Source: Vandiemenella viatica
Lineage: Eukaryota > Arthropoda > Insecta > Orthoptera > Morabidae
Assembly: GCA_031002005.1 (NCBI GenBank)
Contig: JARYHS010009186.1
Coordinates: forward strand, 102,023,992-102,087,991
Reading direction: 5' to 3'
DNA length: 64,000 bases
Shown here: piece by piece, positions 22,870-34,779 of the stretch
Position numbering within the stretch: position 1 is the first letter of the stretch
How the letters are laid out: each line of letters starts with the position of its first letter
Position numbers and translations under genes: made by a program
Notes under the pieces: model-generated
What the model was told of the DNA's origin: nothing
Databases searched by the model: none
The model's input: only the letters and a program-made list of their open reading frames with translations

Positions 22870-22985
22870 AATATGTGAAGCAGATCACTGAAGACTTTGG
22901 TTGGAAGAAGTATGGGGAGTTGAAGAGATTAAGGTCAAAACAGGAGACAGCGGGGGAGCGCATAGAGAAACTGTTAATTCTAAGC
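22870..22985 (+). pseudogene. RTE-like retrotransposon 3' fragment
   Basis: Reads YVKQITEDFGWKKYGELKRL, matching EYMKQIIEDVG and YVETKRLAQDR of the intact 42-kb copy in position and order. The following bases decay (frame lost around 22935), although gagcgcatagagaaact probably continues the element. It is a short 3' piece without tail. Confidence 0.7.
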
Positions 22986-23880
22986 TGCTCATGTCATTGC
23001 TGCTGATTCTATTGCACAGTAGTTCTGCAGCCCGTTACCCCACAACATAAAGCTCGTATTAAAAACAATAAGTATGCCATTTATCCACAGAAAAAAATGA
23101 AGTGGATATGATGGCCAGACCATCATGATCATGGGTGAAATTTTCATCTTGTATGCAAGTTGCACAGCGGTTACTGAAAGTCAAGCCTGACCTTTGTTAA
23201 GAAATCGTCTGAACCTTACGGCATGTAAAATTGTATTCGCAACACCCTTAATAATTTCGCAAAGGATGACAAATCTTTCAAATAATTTACAATTTTCAAA
23301 CATAGAATTCACGAAACCCCCATGCCCAACTCTGATTTGTTTTTTTAACAAGACATTTAATTTTACTTGATTATATATACGTTTCAGACTTAGTTTTGCC
23401 AGTTCTTCCCAGTTGCAAGGACAACAAAGCAGGGATACAAAATTCACCCATGTCTACGGCCGAAAAAGATAGCAGCCCATTTAGAGAAAATGTAGTGCTA
23501 ACACCATTTCCGATAACAGGTGTTATAATCTCGCACTTATTATCAACGTTACAGAGTATGCTGTAAATTACAGCTGCATGTGAGAATTTGTTCTGTTTCA
23601 GCAGTCAGTTGTCCACGGATTTCAGTGTTGGTGGTTATGGATGATCGCAGGGATTGAAGCACTAGCCTTGAAACTACGAGCACCCTGGTTAGAATGCCGG
23701 TGCGGTGCGACCATTTTTACGAGTTTTGTTTTGTTCATGTGAGATACGGCAGTATTCCACGTTTAATTTTTATTTTATTTTTTAAAGTTACTTATATCTA
23801 TCGACTACTAGAAAAAAAACAAGTTTGGGGAGGACCTTTAATAACAGGCACATTTAAGTTAGCATATATATTTGATTTAG
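22986..23880. other. Unassigned sequence
   Basis: A minus-strand frame at 23181-23447 (88 codons) shows no motif I recognise. No repeats seen. Confidence 0.5.
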
Positions 23881-23884
23881 CTTG

Positions 23885-24127
23885 TGGGTGAACGGTTAAC
23901 GTTCCGGCCTCGCATTCGGGGGGACGCGGGTTCGAATCCCCACCCGGGCATCCAGATTTGGGTTTTCCATGGTTTCCCCAAATCACTCCAGGCGAATGCC
24001 GGGATGCTTCCTTCAAAAAGGCCATGGCCGATTTCCTTCCCGTTCCTTGTTACCAGTTATATCCCGTCGCTAACGAGCTTAGCCGTCGACGAGGCGTAAA
24101 GCAATACGTAAAAAAAAAAAAAAAAAA
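23885..24127 (+). mobile_element. tRNA-derived SINE, nearly intact reference copy
   Basis: Head gtgggtgaacggttaacg (box A region), gcgggttcgaatcccc (box B), ccagatttgggttttccatg, gtttccccaaatcactcc, aggcgaatgccgggatgc, ccatggccgatttccttccc, cgtcgacgaggcgtaaagc, and an A run at 24110-24127. With the 47.2 and 63.3 kb copies it best represents the family. The promoter boxes are intact, so RNA polymerase III transcription is possible. The core tgggttttccatggtttcc is the most conserved stretch across copies. Confidence 0.92.
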
Positions 24128-26790
24128 TAATATTAGTTTGTAGTGTTAGCAAGTAATGCCGTCCGATGCGCGAGATGACCCATTGCTCCCTTTCAGCAGC
24201 CAACTTTGAACAATATACTAACATTAATTTTTTTAAATTTATTTTAAATTTTTCGAAGGCAGTGCATAAACATCCGTAGCAGAAACAATTTTTGTTTGAA
24301 AGAATACTCGAATTACCGGACTATAAGACGATTCGGATTACATAAATAAAAAAAAAACTATATAAATTACTTGTTCATTTTAGTTCTTGGATAAATAATG
24401 AAATTAAATTCATATGCTATTCCTAGAAGTCTTCCATTTACGTGGTTATTCCAATCATTATCCGAATAAATGCGCACAGCTGACACAAGAGCACAAGCGT
24501 CTGTAATCTTCTACCTTTCTGGAAGGTGGGTATCGCCAGAAATAACGTACATTCGAGCACAGACAGCCTCTAAGGCTAAGCACGCAATTGAGATTTAGAG
24601 TCGGTTATTATTATTTAATCACGCAAATGGAACACAATGTTTTCAGTTAGAATCAGCATACATGTGACGAAAAATAGCAGCAACTAAAAATTTACAAACA
24701 GACCATTTTTCAAACGGCGCAGTTATCGCAAATAATAATAGGTTGTACTGACAGGAATTAGCCTCCGCCAAATTGCGGCTGTTGCTGAGAAATCACGTGT
24801 GACAACGAAAATGTTGTCAATTTATGAAAGAAATCTTTGTATACATAAAAACTTATTTGAGAGGTTGAAAAACGATCAGTACCAATGAATCACCTCCATC
24901 GGAAGCCAGTAATAGAGATAGCTGAAAAAGATGGAAGATTCTTATTTTTTCAAATGAAAAAAAAAAATAACGGAGAAATAGACGCATGTATTCCTTCCAA
25001 GAAGCATGTAGCGTCCCATAAGGAAACGCCCACATCTCCTTTCGGGGAAACTCTATCCAAGCACAGAAGTTATTTAAATCACAAGAACGTGTTCTTAGAG
25101 TTGTTTGCGAAACAAGCTGAAGAACGGTGAACTACCAATGCTACCACAATACATGCACTCCCTACTGTATTTTGTAATGGAAAATCCTGGACACTTTAGC
25201 CTCAATTCTGAAATGCATAGGTATAAATATAATATTCCCAAAGTCATCGTCAATTGTACAGAAAGTGATAAATGCACTGGAGTTTCTTAATTCTAAGTCT
25301 TTTCACAGGAAATAAAATTTATGAAAACCTAACAGATTTAAATTCACAAAGAAAGAATTTTTACTTCAGTGTCCACTTTACTTCGTGAAAGAAATTTTCT
25401 TCTTAGGATATCGTAAGTAAAGATGACTGACAAAATAGTATATGTTCTTGGGGTGCAGAAGGGAAAGGTGACTAAGTTATTCACATTAACTAAAATAGCA
25501 ATGGTTTTCAGTTTTTTTTAAAACTGTTTACATATGCAGCAATTAATTAAGAGTATCTGGAAACTGCATTCATACTTACCGTTAGTAATCGAAATTGGAA
25601 GTTATATAGTAGTAGTTCACATTGGAAATTGAATATACAAATGGGATGTCAAGTAACTAATCGGTAATCAGTAGCTGGTAATATTACCGATTTGTTAATG
25701 ACTATAAATACTCTCCCTTATTCTCGAGATTCTTTTAAATGCGATCAAAGCGAGCGTATCTAATCTAATCCAACCACAATACTTGCAATGCCGCGTCTGG
25801 TTGCTTGCGGGCAGGTATAACAGCCCCTACCCATCGCGCTTGGATTGTGCGCTTATGTTCCTGTGCGTTTTTGTCGTATATTCATTCATATCAAATTAGA
25901 ACGGCAAATGATGGTAAAAAACTCAAAGATAAGCCCATTTCCTTCTACGTCGTTGAAACAAGTAATTTCTTGTAATCTAAATCACCCGTTGTCAGAGATA
26001 ATACTGAAAAAGAAGACGCTCTAAAGCTTTATACGCCATTTCCTTTACAGATACAATACTCAAAATGCGACCTACGAATTGCAGGCTAGAACTGAACGGC
26101 TTATTTTGTAATCAAAGGCATGTGATGTCTTCTTATTCGTTACGCACATTACGTTGCATTTGTTACAATTTAAACTCCCATTTTTCGTGCCATGTTGAAA
26201 TTAAGTCGAAATGACGATGAAAAACCCTTTACGTAATTCTACAGTGCGTTAACAGCAAACAATCCTAAACATCTATTAGCATTGGCTCCAAGGTTCGTCT
26301 CCATTTATAAAAATGTAGAGATATTCCTTACTATCTAATGGGGAGGAGGTTGCGTTATCAGTGTTGAAAACTTTCTGGAAGTCTAAAAAAAAAACCTGCA
26401 GGAAACCTTCCCTCGTTTCCCCCCTATGATTAGTTCCATCGAAATTAAATGTTAACTGCAGAGAACTAAACGATGAAGGTTTGTTGACTGGAAATACAAT
26501 GAAAGGTGATGAAGTAAAATAGCTCCGAAAACTTTGTCTTATCTTCGGTCTTAATAAAACATTTGCAATTCCATCAACGCAAATATTTCGCACTCCCTCT
26601 TCTTGTTCCCAGATTGTTAATTCAGTGTCTCGACTCCGCGGCTTTTAGTTTGAGCAGTTTTCGTTTGTACCTTAACTCAGTTTACCGAATTTTAAATCAC
26701 TTACTTCGGAATGGTAACTTACTTGGAAGCAAAGATATGCATTAAAACTAAAATGTAAGGAAATATGTTCACCAGTTCTAACAAACACTT
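24128..26790. other. Long unassigned stretch
   Basis: 2.6 kb of AT-rich DNA. The longest frames (24885-25130 +, 26276-26593 -) have no recognisable motif. Local small palindromes (for example cggtaatcagtagctggtaatattaccg near 25660) look incidental. Confidence 0.5.
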
Positions 26791-26804
26791 TAGATTTCGT
26801 TCTT

Positions 26805-26806
26805 CT

Positions 26807-26848
<42 letters not shown>

Positions 26849-27015
26849 GCCACGTCGACGGCTAAGGCCATTAGAGGCGGGATGGGACAGGCGACGAGGA
26901 ACGGGAAGAAATTAGGCCATGGCCTTTTAGAAGGAAGCATCCCGGCATTCGCCTGGAGTGATTTGGTGAAACCATGGAAAACCCAAATCTGGATGCCCGG
27001 ACGGGGATTCGAACC
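26805..27015 (-). mobile_element. tRNA-derived SINE with target duplication
   Basis: Minus orientation: a 38-base T run (26809-26846, the A tail), then cgccacgtcgacggctaagg, attagaggcgggatgggac, ccatggccttttagaaggaag, gtgatttggtgaaaccatgg, and box B as ggggattcgaacc at the right end. It is truncated within the tRNA head. An 11-bp direct repeat, atttcgttctt, lies at 26794-26804 and 27016-27026, which marks target-primed insertion and a fairly young copy. Confidence 0.92.
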
Positions 27016-27026
27016 ATTTCGTTCTT

Positions 27027-28370
27027 GAAGAATTACCGTAACTTACATGTAAGTTGAACATAATGTATTATTTCAGTGTTTTTTCGTAATTGCAATAAAT
27101 TATTTTACGAAATGATATCGCCTGTAAGTGTTTTGCAGTGTGTGGAATATCGTACCCTCTATCACCTTATCTTCTGCGCTTGCCTCTGAAAGAGACGCTA
27201 CACTCACCTCAGCGTAGGCGATGTTCAATTCTGGACGTTGCGGAGGGAGAAAAAAAGTAAACGACGAACAAAAAGAGTGCGGACAAGTCGTCGCACCTTT
27301 TTCGTGACATTATAAAAGGAGAACGTCCAAGGCTAATACGAGATCAACGAACCAATGTGACGCAGAACATGAGTGAATGCGGTGTTGCCAGATCGCAGAG
27401 CTGGCCTCGTCGGGGAAAGTTGTTCCAGACGTGCCGGTAGACTGAAGTGAGTATACTGCCAGGCACGGAGGTTATTAATAACTGCAGCTGGTTTTGACTT
27501 ATATCAAAATTAAACACTTGTTGCTTAATATATTCTCACTGGCATTTAATTCTTTCGAAATTAAATAACCGACTGGTTAACGTCATTGGTTTTTCATTCA
27601 AAGATGACGACACGTAAGTACGTATCGGAATTTTTACCGAAGATTATTATGGAACAAACAAAATTTACTGTGACAAGTTTTACCTCGAATACTTTGTATT
27701 CAACCAAGCGAACGATCACGCTCGCTCACACAGTGCCCAGTGTGGCATACATAGAATTTCCTGGAACCGATTATTGGTGTCCACCAATGACATCACTGCT
27801 TTGCTTCGACTGGCTGAAGGACAGGGCAAACTATTCTTTGTGGTTAATTATCATATAACAAAACAAATGTTATTAATTTTCCTCAAAGTAGCAATTAAAC
27901 AATGTTGCAAGTTAATAAAGCGTGAAAGGTTGTTCGTATGATATAGTAGATATTGCTAGAGAATCCAGTAAATAGCTTTATATTAAATATTCATAATTAA
28001 AAGCAATTAATAACGATTATAATTCTTCAATTTTAAAGAACAGGAAAATCGTTTCATATGGTATTCCGATTGATTACCAAAACATTATTGACTTTATAGA
28101 CACTGAGTTGATTAATTTAAAAGGATGGTTTAAAGGAGATGGAACCTTATTTATAACTCAGTGGAATAATAGATGTGGAGGATGGGGTACAGGAAGGAGC
28201 AAAATACAAGTTAAGCATTTCATAAAAATGAAAACCAACTTTTTCATATCTGAAAGCACAAAGAGGAAACGTGTGGCATACATTAAGTTTTCGGCCTGGT
28301 TTCGAAGTGTCGTGGTATAATGGAACATAAAACACAATTCTTCCCAAGTGCGTCGCACAACAATATCACA
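27027..28370. other. Unassigned sequence
   Basis: 27180-27450 is less AT-rich. Frames at 27586-27858 (+) and 28108-28320 (+) are not recognised. No repeats or tails seen up to the start of the palindrome. Confidence 0.5.
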
Positions 28371-29244
28371 ATGTACAGTCGGGGACAGAATTCGCGAGAC
28401 CCTTTGCCTTTCGCTATTATGCTTCGTTCTAGACACGAATACCGCATGGGACAGCATAACTGGTAGGTGGTACACTAAATTCGTGATAAAATAGACCTCT
28501 CATACCCAGCACTTAACCCAAGACTAAAAAATGAGCGCGCGCAGCATGAAACTCGCAGACGCTCGGAGGAAAAGTTCGGAGTTCTACAGTAAAAATAATT
28601 ACGAATATCACCATTTTAGTCATAATAATTATTGAAATAACCAAATTGATTGATTATAGAGAGATGATAACACTTTTTTCGTAATTTTGTTAACCGTAGC
28701 GTATTTTTTTTTTTCCCTCCAATAAACAGGTAACAATTCGCTAGCAAACGCAATTGTATGGCGAATACCGAAAAGAATCGCTAAATTACGCACGGAAAAC
28801 CAATAAGAGAGTTTGAATGGGCTTAGTTACACTTTCTAGCGCTGCAGCGTTATACATCTGTGTGTGACAAATACACACAAAGGTTAAGGGTAACTAGAAA
28901 GAGCATATAGGAAAAAACTCTAATGGTAAACTATGTCACGAAATATAAATAAACTATTTCCAGAAAATTAAATAGTGCGTAATATTAAAACCTTAATTTT
29001 GTTTTCATCATACCATATTTAGAATGTAAGCTAAACTTGAACGCAGTAGCAACAGTTTTAGTAGTAATAATAATAATTAAGAACAGTAAATAAATAACAA
29101 ATCCGTCTGCAATGTGAATTAGCGGTTCCACATTTTAAATCTGGAAGAAGGAAAACATTCATCTCTCTCTTTGTTTCTAACTAACACTGATACTTCTATA
29201 AAATTTTCTGTCAAGCTTTATTTCCTGCCTTCCAAGCCAGATGG

Positions 29245-29475
29245 GTTATAGGTAACACTGTTGCCTGGCATTCGGGAGGACGCGAATTCAAACCCCGTCG
29301 GGGATCCAATTTCAGTAATCCATGATTTTCGTAAATCTCTCCAGCTGAACTCCAGAGAAGTTCCTTCAAAAAGCGGTGGGTGAAATTCTTACCCGATCCT
29401 AGTTTCCAATACTATCAGGATTCATATCACATTGGCGTCGAAGTTATGAAGAAGGCAAAAAAAAATAAAATAATA
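29245..29475 (+). mobile_element. tRNA-derived SINE in left arm
   Basis: Head ggttataggtaacactgttgcc, box B relic cgaattcaaacccc, then ggggatccaatttcag, decayed centre, gttccttcaaaaagcgg, and tggcgtcgaagttatg with an A-rich end. Mirror copy at about 34780-35010. Box B carries substitutions. Confidence 0.7.
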
Positions 29476-29495
29476 ATAATAATAAAAAAAAAAAA

Positions 29496-29712
29496 CGTCG
29501 TGGGTTTTTAGTATCTGGCTTTCGGGGTTCGAATCCCCATCTAGCCATCCAGGATTGCGTTTTCGATTGTTTCCCCAATTCACTCCAGACGAATGCCGGG
29601 ATTGTTCGTTCAAAAGGCCATGTCCGAATCCCTCCCCGTTACTTGTCCCCAGTCCTTTCCTGCCTCTAAAGACCTCGATTAGATGTAAAGTTAGAAGCAA
29701 AAAATAATTTCT
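29496..29712 (+). mobile_element. tRNA-derived SINE in left arm
   Basis: ggctttcggggttcgaatccccatc (box B), ccatccaggattgcg, gtttccccaattcactcc, agacgaatgccgggattg, aaaggccatgtccgaatcc, cctctaaagacctcgatt and an A-rich tail. It sits directly downstream of the A-rich tail of the previous SINE. Mirror copy at about 34548-34757. Confidence 0.8.
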
Positions 29713-29826
29713 CAAATAAAAATAATTACATCTCTGTGGTGCGTTTTGGACCTTTTCCTTGTTGGATTTATCTTTATTCAACGACCGAGCATGGTAGCGA
29801 AGGGACTAGAGTGCTATAGTTCGGTG

Positions 29827-30052
29827 TTTTTTTAGGGCTGGTCGACGTCGAAATCATTATAGAGAAAAAAGGACTGGCGGCATGTTTCGGGAAGGAATTC
29901 AGCCATGGCCATACCAGAGAATCATCCCAGCACTCACGGAGTGATTTCGATTAATCATGCAATATCGAAATACGGTTGGATGCACGAAGATTTCAACCCC
30001 TGTCCTTCCGAATGGGATGGCTTGAGCGTTACCTTGACTCTCGGTCACTGGT
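29827..30052 (-). mobile_element. tRNA-derived SINE in left arm, reverse
   Basis: Minus orientation: T run (29827-29834), gctggtcgacgtcgaaatc, ggaaggaattcagccatgg, catcccagcactcacgg, then the head as tttcaacccctgtcc and gagcgttaccttgac. Mirror copy at about 34204-34430. Orientation opposite to its neighbours in the arm. Confidence 0.75.
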
Positions 30053-31084
30053 GCGATTCCGGCCAGAGGCAATGGGTGTTAAAGTAAGTGTTGTTGTATG
30101 TCTTGTGTCGTCTTTCAATTGTATGAGTAAAAAGCATTTGGAAATACATCAGTACACAGGATAAACACACAAATGAATGGCTATAGGGAGGAATGCCATT
30201 AAAAATTTAAAGACAATTTTATTGAACCAAAAGGCAATTGGCCGCCTTCAAAAATAACTCACAGGTCCACCTCATCTCACAAAAAAATATTCTATGCTTG
30301 GTGCCAACTAGTAACATGGCTAAGTTCTAGAAACGCATTAGATTAAAAAATAAATTGGAAAGTAGGCGTACTGTAGTCAAGCTCTTTAGTGCACACGGGA
30401 GGGGTATTTAATTTCAGTTGAGTGTATATGATTAAATCTCTTTAACATCATGCGTGGTTATATCGTAAGAAGAAAATCTTCCTTCTTTCTCAGTTCAGAC
30501 GCAAGGAGGAAGTAACCAATCTGACAAACGTTTCGAGGAAGTGTTTATTTACCAGTGGCTCTGAGGAAGTGAAGAACACTTGTTCAGTAGAATTAGCTCT
30601 AATAAGATTTGTGAATATGACCATCCGTACTCGAAATACGCCAACTTCCGGTTTACGAGCACCTACAAATATAGTGACAGTCATTTGCCGAAAGTAACAG
30701 AAACAACTTCATATAACATATTATTAAAGTTACTTCATCATATTTAAAAGATTGATTAAAATGTTGAAAAATAACATTGAACTAATATGTATTAGTCATT
30801 AAAAATTTCTGAAAATTACTTCTCGTGGATTTTAATTTCAGCGCTACCCTCATCGCATCTTGTAATGTTCTACTTGCACTATTTGATTTCAAAATGAATT
30901 AATCAATATTCCTTAATAATGCAGCTATTTAAAAGAAGAAGGGAAAAAAACTGGAAGTGCACGTGTGCCCGTTATTGAAAATTGACCTGCCTCCATCTGC
31001 TGAATCTAAATATTTTATGACCTTCGGTGCCTTTGACCATTTAACCTGCTGACTATTGTGGCAGCTTTTTTTGAGGTAATGTGG

Positions 31085-31230
31085 CACTCTATCGTGAAGT
31101 TTATTATTATTATTATTAATCCGCAATTCATTAAAAGTGTGTGCCGGAGGGTGCATTGCACCTATCAGAAAGGGTAATGGTTTGGAAGGGATATACGGGA
31201 TAAGGCAAGAGGTGTTTACAATGCGATGAC
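31085..31230 (-). mobile_element. LINE 3' end piece in left arm
   Basis: Read on the minus strand: a short coding-like tail with cttatcccgtatatcc, gtgcaatgcaccctccgg and a TAA-repeat end (attattattattatt at 31100-31117). The same block, cagcatatcccg-like then gtgtaatgcaccctccgcc, lies at 48.84-48.96 kb downstream of a jockey/CR1-like reverse transcriptase, which identifies it. Mirror copy at 33040-33176. Confidence 0.6.
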
Positions 31231-31544
31231 AGTGTTCTAGCCCCTACACTGCTAGCATCAGCTGAAGTATCTTGGTCGGGACTGTAGCGAAGGAATTTGT
31301 GAATTTCTGCGGTCGTGGTTTGTTAACACGGAAGATAATTCCGTGGCCCACAGAACAAGGAAATTATCAGACATTTCAGGCATGAGATTTTCCTCATCCT
31401 CGTTCAACTAACTTGCTTCTATTGCTACCTGAGGGTGTTGTCTCACACAAGTAACAGACGAAAGAATTATACAGGAGTAGAACCGTATTTCCTCGAGGAA
31501 CCAGGGATTTCTGAAATTTTTTAAATTTGTTTCCAGTTTGACTT

Positions 31545-31674
31545 CTTGAGGTCATGGACTTTTTGATGTAACTATCCGGACTTTCGCTTGCAGTGATTTG
31601 GAAAAACCGTAGAAATTCCAAATCTGGATTTCAACCCGCATCCTCTCGAATGCGAGGCCAGAACATTATCGCTA
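31545..31674 (-). mobile_element. SINE fragment at inner edge, left
   Basis: gtgatttggaaaaaccg, then ccaaatctgg, caacccgcatcctctcg and aatgcgaggccagaac form the reversed head and centre of the main SINE. The arm homology ends inside it, at cattatcgct. A 14-base gap relative to the right-arm copy removes the junction between tRNA head and core. Confidence 0.8.
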
Positions 31675-32590
31675 TTTGAAGCATATATGAAAGGCATGGT
31701 TTTCAATCGTCGTTCAGAAAAGCACAGATCGGTATGTTTTCATCACAGCGATATCTGAAAACTTGTATCGGATATTTTCTAAAATATAATCGTTTTTAGC
31801 CGGAATTAGGGGTAATAAACGATTCTTGTTTAATTTTTCTGCAGCACGTCACAGTGCCTAGTATTTAAAAGTTGTTCACACATCGAAACGAGATAATTAC
31901 TTGCAGTTCCTTGCTGCTGTAGCGATTGACACTGAAGGAGACTAATGTTTGAACACAAGTCGCACATTCGATGAGGAAGTCTTCTGGCAGGAAACGATGC
32001 GTATTTCCTTGTATTGTCTCTTCGGAATTATCTGCCATCGAGATAAAACTACATTAGAGGCTAGACAAAGCAGTTTCAAAATAAAATTTTATAATTGTAA
32101 AAGTATGACAAGAATAATGCTGGATTAGATTCGTTTACAAAATGATAACTGCAAGTAATTATCTCGTTTCACCATGGCATTTTCTTCAAGCAAGAATGGT
32201 CTTGGAAAAAGACCGCTGCAGTCTTACAGTTAATGACGTTGGCTAATTCCATATGCAGTGGAGCTTTTAAAATTCCTGTGCCTGCATTCTGAAGGAAAAG
32301 GATGATTGCTTTTCAAACTGGAATAAGCTGGACTTGTAAAAGTAAAATGATAAAATAATGTTATCTTCTAAAAACTAATTGAGAGGTTACATATGTGGTT
32401 ATAAAAGTGGGCGTATTATGGTTGTTGCCAGGTTCATGAGAAACGATGTGTTTAAGATCTGACTTCATTAGTTGATCGAATATATTTTGCGTCTACTACT
32501 AGGCTGCAAAAATAGATATATTAAAAAGATTCATGGCCAAGTAAGTCTAATTATTGTTCCTACACTGTATATTTACATGTTACGGTCACG
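31675..32590. other. Palindrome spacer
   Basis: 916 bp of single-copy AT-rich DNA between the arms, without a recognisable frame. It holds a perfect 24-base inverted repeat, 31885-31908 (starting gaaacgagataattactt) and 32147-32170, separated by 238 bases. Confidence 0.75.
31885..32170. repeat. 24-base inverted repeat in spacer
   Basis: 31885-31908 and 32147-32170 are exact reverse complements (gaaacgagataattacttgc plus four bases). Similarity does not continue beyond them in either direction. It may be the terminal repeat of a small element or a rearrangement scar. Confidence 0.8.
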
Positions 32591-32732
32591 AGCGATAATG
32601 TTCTGGCCTCGCATTCGAGAGGATGCGGGTTCAAATCCCCTTCTGGCTAACCAGATTTGGTTTTTCTGCGGTTTTTCCAAATCACTGCAAGCGAACGTCC
32701 GGATAGTTACATCAAAAAGTCCATGACCTCAA
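32591..32732 (+). mobile_element. SINE fragment at inner edge, right
   Basis: gcgataatgttctggcctcg, aggatgcgggttcaaatcccc (box B), ctggctaaccagatttgg, tttttccaaatcactgc. It lacks the SINE tail beyond about 32730. Arm homology begins within its tRNA head. Confidence 0.8.
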
Positions 32733-33039
32733 GAAATCAAGCTGGAAACAAATTTAAAAAATTTCAGAAATCCCTGGTTCCTCGAGGATATACGGTTCTA
32801 CTCCTGTATAATTCTTTCGTCTGTTACTTGTGTGAGCCTCAGGTAGCAATAGAAGCAAGTTAGTTGAACGAGGATGAGGAAAATCTCATGCCTGAAATGT
32901 CTGATAATTTCCTTGTTCTGTGGGCCTACGGAATTATCTTCCGTGTTAACAAACCACGACCGCAGAGACATTCACAAATTCCTTCGCTACAGTCCCGACC
33001 AAGATACTTCAGCTGATGCTAGCAGTGTAGGGGCTAGAA

Positions 33040-33176
33040 CACTGTCATCGCATTGTAAACGCCTCTTGCCTTATCCCGTATATCCCTTCCAAACCATTAC
33101 CCTTTCTGATAGGTGCAATGCACCCTCCGGCACACACTTTTAGTGAATTGCGGCGTAATAATAATAATAAACTTCA
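33040..33176 (+). mobile_element. LINE 3' end piece in right arm
   Basis: ccttatcccgtatatccc, gataggtgcaatgcaccc, tccggcacacac, and a TAA-repeat end (taataataataataaa at 33157-33171). TAA-type tails are usual for CR1, I and related LINEs. Confidence 0.6.
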
Positions 33177-34203
33177 CGATAGAGTGCCACATTACCTCAA
33201 AAAAACTGCCACAATAGTCAGCAGGTTAAATGGTCAAAGGCACCGAAGGTCATAAAATATTTAGATCAGCAGATGGAGGCAGGTCAATTTTCAATAACGG
33301 GCACACGTGCACTTCCAGTTTTTTTTTAATAGCTGTATTATTAAGGAATATTGATTAATTCATTTTGCAATTAAATAGTGCAAGTAGAACTTTACAAGAT
33401 GCGATGAGGGTCTGCTGAAATTAAAATCCACGAGAAGTAATTTTCAGAAATTTTTAATGACTAATACATATTAGTTCAATGTTATTTTTCAACATTTTAA
33501 TCAATCTTTAAATATGATGAAGTAACTTTAATAATATGTTATATGAAGTTGTTTCTGTTACTTTTGGCAAATGACTGTCACTATATTTGTAGGTGCTCGT
33601 AATCCGGAAGTTGGCGTATTTCGAGTACGGATGGTCATATTCACAAATCTTATTAGAGCTAATTCTACTGAACAAGTGTTCTTCACTTCCTCAGAGCCAC
33701 TGGTAAATAAACACTTCCTCGAAACGTTTGTCAGATTGGTTACTTCCTCCTTGCGTCTGAACTGAGAAAGAAGGAAGATTTTCTTCTTACGATATAACCA
33801 CGCATGATGTTAAAGAGATTTAATCATATACACTCAACTGAAATTAAATACCCCTCCCGTGTGCACTAAAGAGCTTGACTACAGTACGCCTACTTTCCAA
33901 TTTTTTTAATTCTAATGCGTTTCTAGAACTTAGCCATGTTACTAGTTGGCACCAAGCATAGAATATTTTTTTGTGAGATGAGGTGGACCTGTGAGATATT
34001 TTTGAAGGCGGCCAATTGCCTTTTGGTTCAATAAAATTGTCTTTAAATTTTTAATGGCATTCCTCCCTATAGCCATTCATTTGTGTGTTTATCCTGTGTA
34101 CTGATGTATTTCCAAATGCTTTTTACTCATACAATTGAAAGACGACACAAGACATACAACAACACTTACTTTAACACCCATTGCCTCTGGCCGGAATCGC
34201 ACC

Positions 34204-34430
34204 AGTGACCGAGAGTCAAGGTAACGCTCAAGCCATCCCATTCGGAAGGACAGGGGTTGAAATCTTCGTGCATCCAACCGTATTTCGATATTGCATGATT
34301 AATCGAAATCACTCCGTGAGTGCTGGGATGATTCTCTGGTATGGCCATGGCTGAATTCCTTCCCGAAACATGCCGCCAGTCCTTTTTCTCTATAATGATT
34401 TCGACGTCGACCAGCCCTAAAAAAACACCG
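34204..34430 (+). mobile_element. tRNA-derived SINE in right arm
   Basis: Mirror of the 29827 copy: gtcaaggtaacgctc, ggaaggacaggggttgaaatc, ccgtatttcgatattgc, gagtgctgggatgattc, atggccatggctgaattcc, tttcgacgtcgaccagcc and an A run. Confidence 0.75.
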
Positions 34431-34547
34431 AACTATAGCACTCTAGTCCCTTCGCTACCATGCTCGGTCGTTGAATAAAGATAAATCCAACAAGGAAAAG
34501 GTCCAAAACGCACCACAGAGATGTAATTATTTTTATTTGAGAAATTA

Positions 34548-34757
34548 CTTTTTTGCTTCTAACTTTACATCTAATCGAGGTCATTAGAGGCAGGAAAGGA
34601 CTGGGGACAAGTAACGGGGAGGGAATTCGGACATGGCCTTTTGAACGAACAATCCCGGCATTCGTCTGGAGTGAATTGGGGAAACAATCGAAAACGCAAT
34701 CCTGGATGGCTAGATGGGGATTCGAACCCCGAAAGCCAGATACTAAAAACCCACGAC
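34548..34757 (-). mobile_element. tRNA-derived SINE in right arm, reverse
   Basis: Mirror of the 29496 copy: cattagaggcaggaaagg, aattcggacatggcctttt, caatcccggcattcg, tggagtgaattggggaaac, then ggggattcgaaccccg as reversed box B. Confidence 0.8.
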
Positions 34758-34779
34758 GTTTTTTTTTATTATTATTATT

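Larger units (their letters stand above)
28371..31674 (+). repeat. Palindrome left arm
   Basis: From the outer end inward: Tc1-like end, 0.9 kb of unassigned AT-rich DNA, SINEs at 29245, 29496 (both +) and 29827 (-), unassigned DNA, a LINE 3' piece near 31085-31230, then a SINE fragment that ends at the inner breakpoint. Compared with the right arm it lacks about 14 bases inside the inner SINE (near 31630). Frames at 30490-30684 and 31394-31621 have counterparts in the right arm but no known motif. Confidence 0.9.

Noticed and set aside
23885..23960. Genuine tRNA gene at SINE heads
   Set aside because: The box A and box B spacing is tRNA-like, but the acceptor stem does not close and the sequence continues into the SINE core in every copy.
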